Assembly: GCF_001649575.2 (NCBI RefSeq)
Contig: NC_051450.1
Location: 8,772,111-8,836,110, forward strand
Source: Kryptolebias marmoratus
Taxonomy: Eukaryota; Chordata; Actinopteri; Cyprinodontiformes; Rivulidae
DNA: 64,000 nt
Direction: 5' to 3'
Shown here: one piece after another, positions 47,639 through 59,575 of the stretch
Layout: each line of letters opens with the position of its first letter
Numbering within the stretch: position 1 is the stretch's first letter
Translations under genes and position numbers: made by a program
Notes under the pieces: generated by a model
What the model saw: the letters and a program-made list of their open reading frames with translations, nothing else
What the model was told of the DNA's origin: nothing
Database searches by the model: none

Positions 47639-49240
47639 GTGAGTAAGACGGCGGAGCCTAATGAGACCCAACGAGACGAGGATAATGGCTCCACTTTATT
47701 GATGGTGTTTATCATACCGATTAAGCTCCGTTCTATTGGGAGAGACATGATGCGGAATGAAAATGAATCGATCCTTCATTGATTTGACATCAGTTCGGTT
47801 ATGAAAGCGGTCGCTCACCGAGGCGACGCCGCAGCTGCGATCCTGGCGGGAAGTTATTGCCCCGAAGGTGAAGGACCTGTCCGTGGTCGTTCGCCGTGGG
47901 AAACGCAGAAAAGGCCGCAGCTTGGTCTGTTTGACAGATATGGAGCTGAAACTCAGGTCGGGAGCAGCTGAGGGTCACACGCGGCACATATTGGGAGCGC
48001 CACGCGTTGTGCTGACTTTCAGCATCGACCTCCTTCAATGAAACTCTCAGAAAGCAATCATCGGACATAGATTTATGACAGGAAGTCGGTTCGCGGTCAC
48101 GTGGTTGGAGCCATTCGTTGTCACACACCTTTCAGAACTCCCAGGAAGCTCCTACAGCTTCTCAGCTCTCCTGTCCTTGCACAGACGTGTTTATTAAACC
48201 GCCGTTCGGCGATTGGAAATTTGACGACGCACGATAACGAGCGAACGAAGGCCGAGGCGCACTTCCTCCCGGCCGCCACACCCACGAAGAGCCGCCTGTG
48301 TGTTTTTGAGCTTGTCGTTTTGTAAGTTTTGTTGGAGCAGCTGGAAAGACGACTGGATTTTCCAACAGCCTCCAGCTGCTTCTGTAGAAGCAAAATGGCG
48401 CCAATAAAGGTCATAAACACGCCCACAACCGCTTCTGGCCAGTCGCACGACACGTGGCGCAAACCAGTGAGGGGAAAAAAAGCTCCTCGTGTCACGAAGG
48501 AGCGGGCGAAGCTGCTTCAGGAACAAAAATGGCGCGATTTTCGTCACGCAACCACGTGCACGAGAGCCGACTTTGCGACTTCTCCATAGGACCGAAAGGC
48601 TCCTAACTTTCGGAGTCGCCCTAATTCAAGATGTCCGCCGCGCTTATTGTTATTTGCCCAAACAAAACTGGCTCCGCGGACACAAAAGGCCGGATGTGGA
48701 TTCTGAAGCGTTTGGCCGCACATCTCGTGTCGTCACACGCTGTACCCACGAAGACGACAGACTCCTTACACGATGGCCTGTTTCTTTTTTGTTTGTTTGT
48801 TTGTTTGTTTGTTTGTTTCTTCCTTCGAGCCAGAGGGGGGTGTATACGATAAAGCCGCAGCTGAGCCTGCGAGAAATGAAACGTAAATCCAACAAACATC
48901 TCATCGTGAGGAAATCCCCTCCACGAACTACCCCCCACCTCCGAGCCGGCGATAAGTTTGTCCCTTTCGCGAGATCCCTGACAGCTTCCCGTTTTCGCAT
49001 TTCCACGATTTAAGCTCCGAGCCGCCTCATCGCGCACCTCCGGGCTTTTTTAAACGTTACCCACAATTGTCAGGCAAACGGGGCGCATTAATAGTAAATA
49101 TAATGCACTTTTCCTAATCCTCCTTTTTCTTTTCATTTATGTTTTTTGACTGAATTTCAACACTTTGAATACGCTAAAACCCCTTCTTTCGTTCTTTCTT
49201 TTTTTGTCTCTCTCTGTCTCCGTCTCCCCTTCTAATCCAG
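47639..49240 (+). other. drosha: drosha visible intron 8 (1.6 kb)
   Basis: The central part (about 47990-48590) holds two versions of a CACGTG-bearing repeat in opposite orientation (48078 and 48551) and a GTTT tandem repeat at 48791-48818. The final 60 bp form a long pyrimidine tract. The ORFs here share QPR-REPT on opposite strands, which comes from the repeat and not from a gene. Confidence 0.7.
48791..48818 (+). repeat. (GTTT)7 tandem repeat
   Basis: Seven GTTT units in intron 8. A shorter GTTT run occurs at about 5410-5430 in intron 1. Confidence 0.9.
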
Positions 49241-49287
49241 CATTCAACAGGCAGAAATGGGAGCGGCGATGGATGCCCTCGAAAAAT
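49241..49287 (+). CDS. drosha: drosha exon 9 of 10 visible: dsRBD C-terminal helix
   Basis: A 47-nt exon that completes a Ser codon and reads IQQAEMGAAMDALEK plus the first base of a Tyr codon, human about 1316-1332. It is the last helix of the dsRBD, with the alternating Ala pattern (AEMGAAMDAL) that packs on the sheet. Acceptor CTTCTAATCCAG follows a CT-rich tract; donor is GTGAGT. The next exon is 14 kb away. Confidence 0.96.
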
Positions 49288-51249
49288 GTGAGTTCAGCAA
49301 CACAAAAAGTGCAATAGTTTTAAACCAACCAGCCGGGATTTCTCCACTCTGTCCTTTCCGAGCAGCCGAAAGTTCTCCTTTTTTTGGGGGGTAATATTTT
49401 AAAATGGGTCTCTGAGACTTGTTTTTATTAAAACAGTGTATTGTGGCCTTTAAAAGGGACCGTCAAGCAGAGACTTAAGGATCGGTCGTGTACAGAAGTG
49501 GAGTGAATTTCCTCCCGAGATGTTTGCTTTTTGTTCTTTATGTTGAGTTTAAGGAAGAATTCAAGTTTGAAAAGCTTTTGTCGCGAGAAAACTAGGGACG
49601 AACAGAAGCTATGTGGGATTTTTAGGTCGTCGGAATAACTACGATTGTTCGAGAAATGACAGAACTTTTAATTTGTGTGAGTGTAATAGTGTTAGGGAGG
49701 AGTTTTATGTTGTTTGAATGTGAAAAACAGGCATATGCTGATCCGTCTGATCCAGTCTGAAGGTTTTAAGACTCTTTAATTTGGACTAAATCCTTGTGCT
49801 CCAAATCATTTGATTGGTTGTGAAAAAACCAGATAAATAAGAAGAAAGAGGACAAAAGGAGGATAGACAGGTAGGGATTTCCAGATATTCCTATTTTAGT
49901 TAAAATGGACAAGTTATAAGAACTATTGCTGTCCCAGCGTCTGGTTGTATTTTATTTTGAAAGGATAATGAAGTGGAAACGATGGTCATGGGGTAAGTTC
50001 AGCTTCGCTAACGCAGCCGGTGCCTCCAGCTCCACGTTTGTCCGTTGAGCAGGTAAAAATGGAGCCATGTGAGGAACGCCAGGCTAGCAGAACTAGCAGC
50101 AGAGCACGTCTCTGTGCCCAAAGCCTCGGTTTTATGAACGAGTCCCAAAACGTGAAACGAGCGATGGTCCTAAATCTTCTTTCTTCTTTCTCTGCTTTTC
50201 AAACACTTTGTTGTGTCCATCTCTAGTGTCATGTAGATAAAAACCTCTTTCCAGCATATGGAACAGAATCTGAAGGTCATTCGTTTAAGAAACGGGGGGG
50301 AAAAATCCATCAAAGACCCGAATCAGGACCTGGGACCCTCCTCACCTTTCAGTCGATCTTCTACTGAACATCAACTTTGTAATAACTCCTTAGGAATCAC
50401 CTTGTTGGTGCTAAAATACTACATTTGTTATAGATTCAACTAAAGAAATGGATACAAACTAGATAATGGTAACAAAGAGCTTAATGATCCAATTCAAAGG
50501 GTTTCACTTTCCTGTTCTGGTTCTTCTGTTGAGTTTCGGTGCCTTTTTCTGCCCGATTGATTCGTAGGTCAGAGTTAAGTTGCTTAAAATAAAAAGAGTA
50601 CTGAAAATGATCAGGTACTGGAATGAAAACGAGTGAGAAAGCAGCCAAAGGCCTTCAGAGAGCCTGAAACAAAACTATTGATCCGGATCACTTTAAAGGA
50701 TCACACCAAAGTCGGGCTCGGTGGAAGCGGAACGTAAAGAAACAAGGTCTGGATCAAGTTTTTTTTTTTTTTTTTTTTCTTTTTCTTGCATTTGCACGCA
50801 TTTCCTCCCACTTTCAGCCTCTCGGTTTGTCGACCCGAAGCCTTGGCCGTACCGTACGCAGCGCCGCTGGCAGAGCGCCGTTTCCCGACCAGCCGGTTGG
50901 CTGCCACATACAGGACGCTCGTCTTTTTGAAGTGTTAGCCCAGAGGGCAGGCACCAGGCCCAGGGGGGAAAAAACAAAAAAAAAAGCACCCTCCACCCGT
51001 GTCAGTCATCGCACAGGATGTTTCAGTCGAGAGCCCCCCCCCCAAAAAAAAATAAAAACTTAGTCTTTTTTTGTTTTTGTTTTGTTTTAATTCTCGTCGC
51101 GCTTTTAAGCCCTCGAAAAGCAAGGCTTCACAGGCCCCGATCGACACTCTGGCGCTCCTCTTCAGATTTGACTTCGCTTGCCGCCAAGTCAAAATACAAT
51201 TACGGGGTTGGTTACCAGGCCAGACCCGTCATCTCCCCCACTCACCCCC

Positions 51250-51297
51250 NNNNNNNNNNNNNNNNNNNNNNNNNNNNNNNNNNNNNNNNNNNNNNNN
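51250..51297. other. Assembly gap (48 N)
   Basis: Preceded by CACTCACCCCC, so again next to a C-run. Confidence 0.95.
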
Positions 51298-52730
51298 CCT
51301 GCTACATCCGGCGTGTGGAGAGTTGCCCGTGCGTTTTGTAGATTTTCTCTTTTTTTTTGTCTTTACTCAACTAATTACCTGGAGGCGAACACGAATGGCT
51401 TCGTCGGGTCAGTTCGGGGAGGGGGGACACTCGGAGGTCATGGAGGTCATCCTTTCATCCTTTCCGGCTTTAAACGAGGCCCCCGTCCGCTTGTGATTGA
51501 TATACCGTTCGCGCTCTTTCTTTTCTTTTCTTTTTTTAAAGGAAACAATATTTGTTATGGTGTTCTAATTTCAAGCGCTTCTCTCGTCTGTTTCCGGCTC
51601 CCTCTGTGCCCCTCGCCTCCCTCCCTCCCTCCTTATCAAGGCGGGGGTGGTGGTGGGGGGGGGGCCGTAGTTCAGCGCACACACACTCCATCTCCGGCAT
51701 CGTCCTCCCTCCCTTAATTCCTCCCGTTTCCTCTCCCTTGGTGTACTCCTCTGTCACCAAGATTGATAGATGCTCATTGCTAGTAAATGAACACCCCCCC
51801 CCAACCCCCTCCCCTCATAAATTGCTGTTTCATGTGACTAGATTAGCGATGCCTTTTTAAAAGGTCAGTTAATTTAAAACCGTCTCCTCAAGTGCTCCCC
51901 TTGTTCGGCGCGGCACGCCTCCAGCGGAGCGGCTTTGTTTGACTTTGCGTTCGCACTCAATTTAAATCTAACAGTTTCCACGTCGGCTCCATGAACTCCT
52001 TCTTTCCGCCTGATATTTTGAAGGTGAGCCGCACGTTTTGTTTTTTCTCAACTCCGTTCGGCATTATCGAGCGCATTCTGTCCGCGGAGGCGGAGGGAAA
52101 ACGATCTAAAATGAATTCCTAAACAGCGGCGGCGCCGTCTTAACATCGGTTAAATAGAACGCGTTTCTCTCATGCCGACACGTTCCCACGGTGGACCAGT
52201 TCATTTTAGCAAACGCTGACTCTTAAAAAAGAACTGTCTGTGTGTTCTAAACAGCCACGTCAGCTGGCTTGGAAAGGCATTATTACCATTTAGTTGCATT
52301 CTCAAATTTCAACTCTAGATGGCACTAAATCCCAACATTGCTCATCTGAAGAAATACCTTAAAAACATGTCAATTTTTTTCTTTTTTTTTAAAATAATGC
52401 ACACATGCATTGCTGGAAGTCCTAAATGTAGTAGCTTAAAGACACCAAGCTGTTTTTGAACAGCCAGCGGCAAAATGGACCCCCGTAGTCTGTCCTCCAT
52501 CTGGAAAGAACTGCAAAGAACTCAACTTAAACATGTCTGCCACGACTAAAACTACATAAATAAGGCAACAAAGATTTCAGTTCAAATAATAAGTAATAAT
52601 AATAAGTCGGTTTTTAGGTACATTCATGCATTTAAGCTAAAAAAAATAACTTCAAGTAACTGATATTTGAATGTTAAAATGACAACTGTCTGCTTAGGAG
52701 ATGAATCTTCAGGGAATAAATCAAGTGTGA

Positions 52731-53340
52731 TTAGTCAAACGCAAGGCCCGCGGGCCAGATCTGGCCCATGGTATCATTTTATTCGGTCCCCCCCGAGATA
52801 ACATTTAGATTTTGTTTGCTCTCTCCCTCCAGTTTGGGACAAATCCGGTTCTCATTTTGCTTAAAGAAAACCGAGCCTATTTGGTGACGTCTTCCCGTTA
52901 CTTTGAAGTCATGAAAGAAAAACATTTCAATTTGAATTTCTCAATAATCGTTGAGATTTGGACGTGTTGCCACGTGTCAGGCAACAAAGAGCATCAAATG
53001 GGACAGAGGAAACTCTTGTTGATAAACTTGCTGACATGAAACGATATCTGAGCAATTTTGCTTCGATGTATAATGTCCTTTTTAGTATTTTCTTCTTGTT
53101 TCAAGTTCAGTTGATGGCTTTTTAGCTGTTTTATAGAGAAAAATTGCTCTAAATTCTATATAGTATGTAACCAGAAAACTGTAGTTGATATTTCTATATA
53201 AATGATTTGACATATTACATCTAAAACCAGGGTTAATTTATGTATTTTTTAAATAATTATTGAACAAAATTAGTCCTTGGTTTGGACCAAGCTTTTAATT
53301 TTGGCCCCTTTGTGTTACAATTATCTGTAGGTGTCCCCAG
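52731..53340 (-). mobile_element. hAT MITE, CAGGGGTGTCAAACTCA family, inverted copy
   Basis: In reverse orientation this segment aligns along its length with 37212-37738: GGCCCGCGGGCCAGATCTGG at the left, internal ATAAATGATTTGACATATTA and CTAAAACCAGGGTTAATTTA, and TTTTAATTTTGGCCCC at the right. The terminal bases are more diverged (TTAGTCAAACG, GTGTCCCCAG). It has no coding capacity. It is oriented so that its RNA would be complementary to the copy in intron 4. Confidence 0.75.
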
Positions 53341-56300
53341 ATAGTTTAAAATGAATGTCAAAATGTTGCTGAAAGGATTTATATAGCATAATTCCTATCA
53401 ATGTTTCTGTTCCAAGTTACATTCCAGGCTGAAGCAATTGGACAAACCAAAAAAGGAACAAGAATGGGAGACAACAGTGACGTAATGTGGCATACATTAC
53501 AAACTGCAACTAAATAACTCCACTTCCACCTACCCCAGAAAACTACAGTGGCCACAGAAATAGAAATATTGAAGTAAATGCTCAACCGCAGCTTGGAAAA
53601 ATCCTGTCCAAAGGCTAGAAGGGCCTTCTCCAGCTGGCTCTGAGTCCTCAAAAAGTAAAACAACGTTGAATAAATGAATGAAAACCAGAATTCAAAGTAA
53701 AGCCTTTAATGTCGTTTTAGAGAAAATACTATCCTCTACACCGGGCTAATGCCTACTAGCTTGTAGCATGCTAGTTTAAAGCTACAAATTTATCATTATA
53801 AGAAAGAAACAAAAGTTTTCTCCAACTTTTCTATCCTCAAAAATATGTTTTACAAAGTAGTCAAGAACAAAAACAACAGCAGCGATAGTTAGCTACATGC
53901 TACCAAACATGTTAATACAGATTTTTCTAACTATAAACATTTAAAAAAATGATTCTGTCTGTTTGATGTGTGGTCCTAAAACTCATTTTACTAAGTTTTT
54001 ACAGGACTTTGACTATTTTTGAACAGGAAAATATATATATATGTATATTTTTTAACTAAAACACTGAAGTACCCATGTTACACCACTAGGGGGCGAGAAC
54101 AGCCTGAAAAACGGCATGTCAAAATACAAAGCAGCAGCTTATCTTTGCTGAAGTTTCTCCCAGTACTCTGTTTGTGTACCAGCTACAGCGTCCTCTGTTA
54201 TTAACCTTTTTAGCACATGAAGTTCGGCGGCAACAGGGTTGGGGGAAAAAAAGCGAGACAAGCTGTGAAAATATAAAAATATCAATCTATTTGTTTGTGG
54301 TGTCCTTGTTTGTGAAAAGCTCTGTATCGCCTGTCCTATTTTTAAAGATATCTTTGTTTTCTCTCACCAAAAACTCCCATTTGTTTGTGGACAGGAGGTG
54401 CAAACGCAGCAGAAAAAAAAATAAATCTGATTTAACTAAAAATAAATAAATGAATCGACGTGGAAGGCGTTCTTGTTAGATTCGCGATTTAAGCGCAGAT
54501 TCGTGACTTCGGAACGGGAAGTTTCGCCGAGAATCCCTTTGCCGCGTTGTCAAACCCTTTTTTTATTTTATTTTATTTTTTTGGTGCCGAAACAAGCACG
54601 CAAGGCCAGCCGGCAGGATTCAGAGAAGCTTTTAAAGGATTTGTGTGTCTCCTGACCATGAGTTTTGTATAATGAGACTTGAGCTCATGTGCTGCCGAAA
54701 CCGCCTAGCACATCAACTCCACTTGGAGCCGCATTGTCTCCAGTGTGATTGTCAAGGGCCTCGCTTCATTTGTTCGCATAGCAAGACTAATCAAGGACAT
54801 TAGCCCCGGTGTCATGTAATTCATCATTGATTGTCTTATTGGCCCTCGGTGCAGCGCCGGCTGCGCCATCCACTCCTCTTGTATAACAGACTTACCTTGT
54901 GATCGAAAAGACAAAAAAAAAAAAACGCAAACAAATTAAGCCGAGAGCAGCCAGGTAGGCGTGCAAAGTCGACGGGAGGGAAGAAGTTGAGCGTCCTGAA
55001 CCCCAAAATGTCCAAGGCAACATCAAATATACACGGAAACGGCTTAACCATTTCTCATCTATCCTTACAGAAACAACCCTGTTTCAGATCTCTCTCTAAG
55101 ACTCAGCTGCCTCCTGTCATTTTTTTTTCTTTCTTCTTTCCCCCAGCTTTCTTCCAGCTGCCTGTTTCTCAAACAAAAACAATATCTGTTGAATAAGAGA
55201 AGGAGCCTCTATCTGGCCCGTTGCTGCAGGGGAACTAAATTCTTTACTCGGTTTTCCTCTAAACCCCTTAATCTCCGAGTAAAAAGCATCAGACAGATAA
55301 AAGGGGGGGGAGTAAAGAACAGTATGCAGAGTCTCTATTCAGTGGCTCGAGGGTGTTGTTTGCGCTTCGGCGTGGCAGGAAAATCCCTTCATCAGCAGTG
55401 CCGCCGCCGCACCGCTCCACCGGCCTGTCGACTGAGCTCCAGTTGATAGACTCGGCCGACTGTCGCGGAGCCGCCTCGCAGTTTCCGGGCCGAACCCTTC
55501 GCTCGTCCTTTAAGCAGACGAGCCGATCAGGGGCGATATGGCGTGGGGGGCGCATTCCGGCACCGTAGGGATAAAGCCGTTGGGGACGGCTTCGAACCCC
55601 AGATCCAGATTGTCGACTTGCGTCCTCGAGAAGGAGCTGCCGCGTCGCCGACAAACAAACAGAAAAGAGATGGAAAACAGGATCTAACACGTTAGCAGAA
55701 GGCGATCGGCTCCTTTTTTCTCGCAGGGCGCCGGATGGCTGAGAACTCTCAATATGCTCGGCGACGCCCGGCACAGGCTGGAATCAGAGGCCTCGTGTAT
55801 TCCGGCGCAACCTTACTCTTTTGTCAATTGCTCTTGTGCTGCATGTTAAGTAATGCAAATGTCCTAAGCTTCGTTTTTTTTTTCTCTTGAGTGGGTTGTT
55901 CTCAAGTCATCTCCCAGGGAAAAAAAAAAAAAAAAAAAAAAGGTTATTTCCATATTTTAACAGCAGTATGTAGTTTTCTCTCCAAGGCCTCGTGGAAAGA
56001 GACACTCATGTATGCATGTTTTTTTGTTTTTTCCTTTACCTGATTTTTATTTATTTTTTTCCATTTGACGCTTCTCCTTTTTCTAATGGGATTCCGCTTT
56101 TATCGCGCGCTTTCTTTCCTTCTGTTGCTTTAATAACAAATTATAGAGTGTTGTACGGAGGAGAGCACGCTCATCCTTTCTCTGGAAAGTCAAACGCGTA
56201 TTATATGTAAATTGGGCTTTTCGGGCCGGGGTTTCATATACCGTAGGAGGCCCTTGAGTTTTAAAAATGCCAGCTTGTTGCAGGCAAGCGAACCACTATA

Positions 56301-56854
56301 TGGGTGCTCGTTGAAAAATCAGATGTTTTTTTTTTTCCAACGTGTGCAATCCAGTTCATGAAAAACAAACAGAAAATAACAACAACAAAAAAACTTCATA
56401 GAGCCCAAGCTGACATCTGAGAGTCGTTTGTTATCGCATGTTTAAAGGGCGGAGATATTAAAAGAAAATACAGATTTTGTGCTGCGGTGGAGGACTTGGA
56501 CACGTCAGTCAGTCAGCCCCGCCGGGTTTATTTTCGAACGCGAGGATGTCGACGTCGCCGCCGCTCTCTGCGCTTTAAATCGGGTGCTTCTTAAATGAGT
56601 GGTTCTGTTCGGCGCCTGAGAGGAACCATATGGATGACGCTTCGCTCCAGCATCCCTCTGCATCTGCTTCCAGAAGAGGGGAAAAAAAACACAGAACTGC
56701 AGAAGAGGAGTCAAGAAAACCAATATTGAAAGAAATGTTAAAAGCTGCTGCCGGCGGCTCAGTCTGGTCACCATGGTAACCCCACACCTGCGCCTGTCAC
56801 TCCCTGACGGCACCCTTAATAAGACAGAAATCCAGAGTCATTACTCTTGCTCGT

Positions 56855-57625
56855 GACTTTTATGGATAGAATTTCAGTGGGGGCAGAAAGGGTCCGGTTC
56901 GGTGGCCTCGGGATTCCGTCTCTGCTATTTGCAGAGGGCGCGGTCCTGTTGGCGTCATCGTGTAACGATCTCCACAGCTGGGATGAGGATCCAGCACCTC
57001 CAAATCTGAGGCCACGGCCCTTAGTAGGAAATGGGTGGACAGCTCTCTCCGGGTTGGGACTGAGGTGCTGCCTCAAGTGGAGGAGTTTAAGTATCTCGAT
57101 ATCTTGTTCACGAGGGAGGGAAGAATGGAGCGTGAGATCGACACACAAATCGGTGCAGCTTCCGCAATGTCGTGTCCTCTGTACCGGTCTGTTGTGGTGA
57201 AGACGGAGCTGAGCTGTAAGACCGGTTGGTCTACGTTCCTACCCTCACTTTGGGTAGGGACAGAAAGAACGAGATCTTGGATACAGGTGGTCAAAATGAG
57301 TTCTCTCAGCTGGGCTCTCGCCTAAAGGTAAGGTGAGAAGTTTGGTTATCAGGGAGGGACTCCACTTCAAGAGGAGCCAGTTAAGGGAGTTCAGGCATCT
57401 GGTGAGGATTCTCCTCTAAGGGAGGTGTCCCAGGCATGTCCAGGTGAGAGGACACCCTGGGGAAGACCCAGGACTACGTCTCTCAGCTGGCCTAGGAACG
57501 CCTTGGAATCCTGCTGGAAGAGGTGTCTGTGGAGAGAGATGTCTGGGCCTCCCTGCTCAGGCTGCCGCCCCTTTGACCTGAACTCTGGAACAAGCGTCAG
57601 ATACTGGATGGATGGATCGACAAAC
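56855..57625 (+). mobile_element. Decayed Rex3/RTE-like LINE fragment
   Basis: Reverse-transcriptase pieces appear in shifting frames: RVRFGGLGIPSLLFAEGAVL near 56895-56955, VEEFKYLDILFTREGRMERE near 57075-57140 with IDTQIGAASAM after it, and GRPRTTS..WPRNALE near 57460. It ends in ATGGATGGATCG, a short GATG tail like that of the element at 24539-24875. Stops and deletions show that it is dead. It could have been much longer before 5' truncation. Confidence 0.75.
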
Positions 57626-58065
57626 AGTCCCTGTGCAGAAACTCCAAGTCGCACTAAAATAAATTCCTGAACCGTGAGCGTCGGAAGCGTTTGCTCACAC
57701 GTCTTTTGTGTGTAAACAGTGTTTTATGTAGTAGATACGACAAGGTAAAAAGATCCTTCACTGCCAGTTTTGAAGAGAAGATTCTAACGTCCGATACAAT
57801 GGAAGTCAATGAGAGTTTGGATGTGTGCACTGAGGGGTTTTGAGAGAAAATAAGTCCTATGACAGTGAGAGACACACTAGGCAAAGAAGGCAAAAATGTG
57901 TAAACTTAGGTTACAAAGTGCTCTTTTGTTTAGGGTTATATAAAAACCGCCGCTCTCACTCTTGCAGCTCCTATTTGCAACAAACTAATATTGGATGACG
58001 GAGATGAAACAAAGTTTCATTTGTTTTCTTGTATTTTTGGCACTGATAAGTCTTTATATTCCCAT

Positions 58066-58089
58066 CACACACACACACACACACACACA
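58066..58089. repeat. (AC)n microsatellite
   Basis: About 12 AC units followed by GACACGCACAC. Confidence 0.9.
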
Positions 58090-58434
58090 GACACGCACAC
58101 ATAGTTTTTAGTGAAAGGCATTAAGACTCTAATTTGCACTTAGTTTGCATGGTCATGAATTGTGACTGGAAAACTGCACAGTCAAACGTGAGCCTCAGCG
58201 AGTAGACACAAACCACTGGGCAGCTGTCATGCGTGCCGTTTCAAATTAGGGCGTGCTCTGAGTAAGCACAGTAATGTAAACACTCAGTGGAAAATTACCT
58301 GGAAACTACTAACAGAGCCGCTTCCGCACTGTGTGAAAAACTAAAACAAGTCGGCAGTATTCGATGAAAGTCATATTTCACATAAATGTTTCAGCATCTT
58401 TTAAAGATTTGCTTCTCCCTTTTTGTTTGGGGTG

Positions 58435-58513
58435 NNNNNNNNNNNNNNNNNNNNNNNNNNNNNNNNNNNNNNNNNNNNNNNNNNNNNNNNNNNNNNNNNN
58501 NNNNNNNNNNNNN
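58435..58513. other. Assembly gap (79 N)
   Basis: Flanked by GGGGTG and GGGGGG, suggesting an unresolved G-rich repeat. Confidence 0.95.
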
Positions 58514-58724
58514 GGGGGGCTGGGATTTATCAAATGTATCTCTTTTTTTTTAAACAAAAATGAGCTTAGACACAAACATCTAGTCCTGTTGGAATCTTTG
58601 TGGGATGTAGGGGGTGAATAAAGTGTTAGAAAGTGACGATATTTGACCTTTTTTAAACTGACATTTTAAGTGTACATTTCAGAGTGTTGAGTAAACCAAA
58701 AACAGGTAAATACATGAGAAGAAG

Positions 58725-59575
58725 CACTTAGCATCATGCAGGCTAACAAGTAATTAGCGCTATAAATGCTAACTGCCATTTCATGGCATACATGATGACT
58801 AATATTTAGCACCACGTGTGCTAACTAGCATGTAGTGCCATACATGCTAACTAGCATATAGCACTATACCTGCTAACTGATATTTAGCACCTTACAGGCT
58901 AACTGGTATTTTGTGTCATTCCTACTGACAAATATTTAACACCTTACATGCTAACTGGCATTTATCGTTATACTTGCTTGCTAGCATTTAGCGCCATACA
59001 TGCCAACTAGCATTTAGCCCTACACCTGCTAACTGACATTTAGCACCTTACATGCTAAATAGCATGTAGTGCCATACATGCTAACTAGCATATAGCACTA
59101 TACCTGCTAACTGACATTTAGCACCTTACATGCTAAATAACATTTTGTACCATACATTCTTACTAGCATTTAGTGTCATTCATGCCAACTAGCATTTAGC
59201 ACTATACCTGCTAACTGATATTTAGCTTCTTTCATGCTAACTGGCATTTATCGCTATCTATGCGAACTAGCATTTAGTGCCAAACATGCCAACTAGCATT
59301 TAGCACTATACCTACTAACGGATATTTAGCACCTTCAATGCTAACTGGTATTTTGTCTTACATGCTGACTAACAATTAGCACCATACATGTTTACTGTCA
59401 TTTAGTGTCAAATGTTCAAATATTAGCTCTTTACATGCTTAGTGTCATTTAGTGCCATTTGTGTTAATATTTAGCATCTTGAATGCTAACTACGTTGAGT
59501 GCCATACATGCTAATTAGCATGTAGCATCATACATGCTAACAAATATTTAGCACTTTACATGCTAACTAGCACTG
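58725..59575. repeat. 26-bp minisatellite, about 33 units
   Basis: Units such as TGCTAACTAGCATATAGCAC plus TATACC repeat every 26 bp with variable divergence. Each unit carries TGCTA-AC-TAGCA, a small inverted repeat. A block of units ending CTAACTAGCATATAGCACTA recurs at 58847 and 59081, 234 bp apart, exactly nine units, which points to a higher-order duplication. Edges fade into single-copy sequence on both sides. Confidence 0.9.

Noticed and set aside
47799..48128. 109-codon minus-strand frame in intron 8
   Set aside because: The shared QPRDREPT text comes from a dispersed CACGTG repeat also at 24250 and 48550; no protein family seen.
48329..49013. Overlapping ORFs on both strands in intron 8
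   Set aside because: Frames cross a GTTT repeat and a dispersed repeat; no conserved motif.
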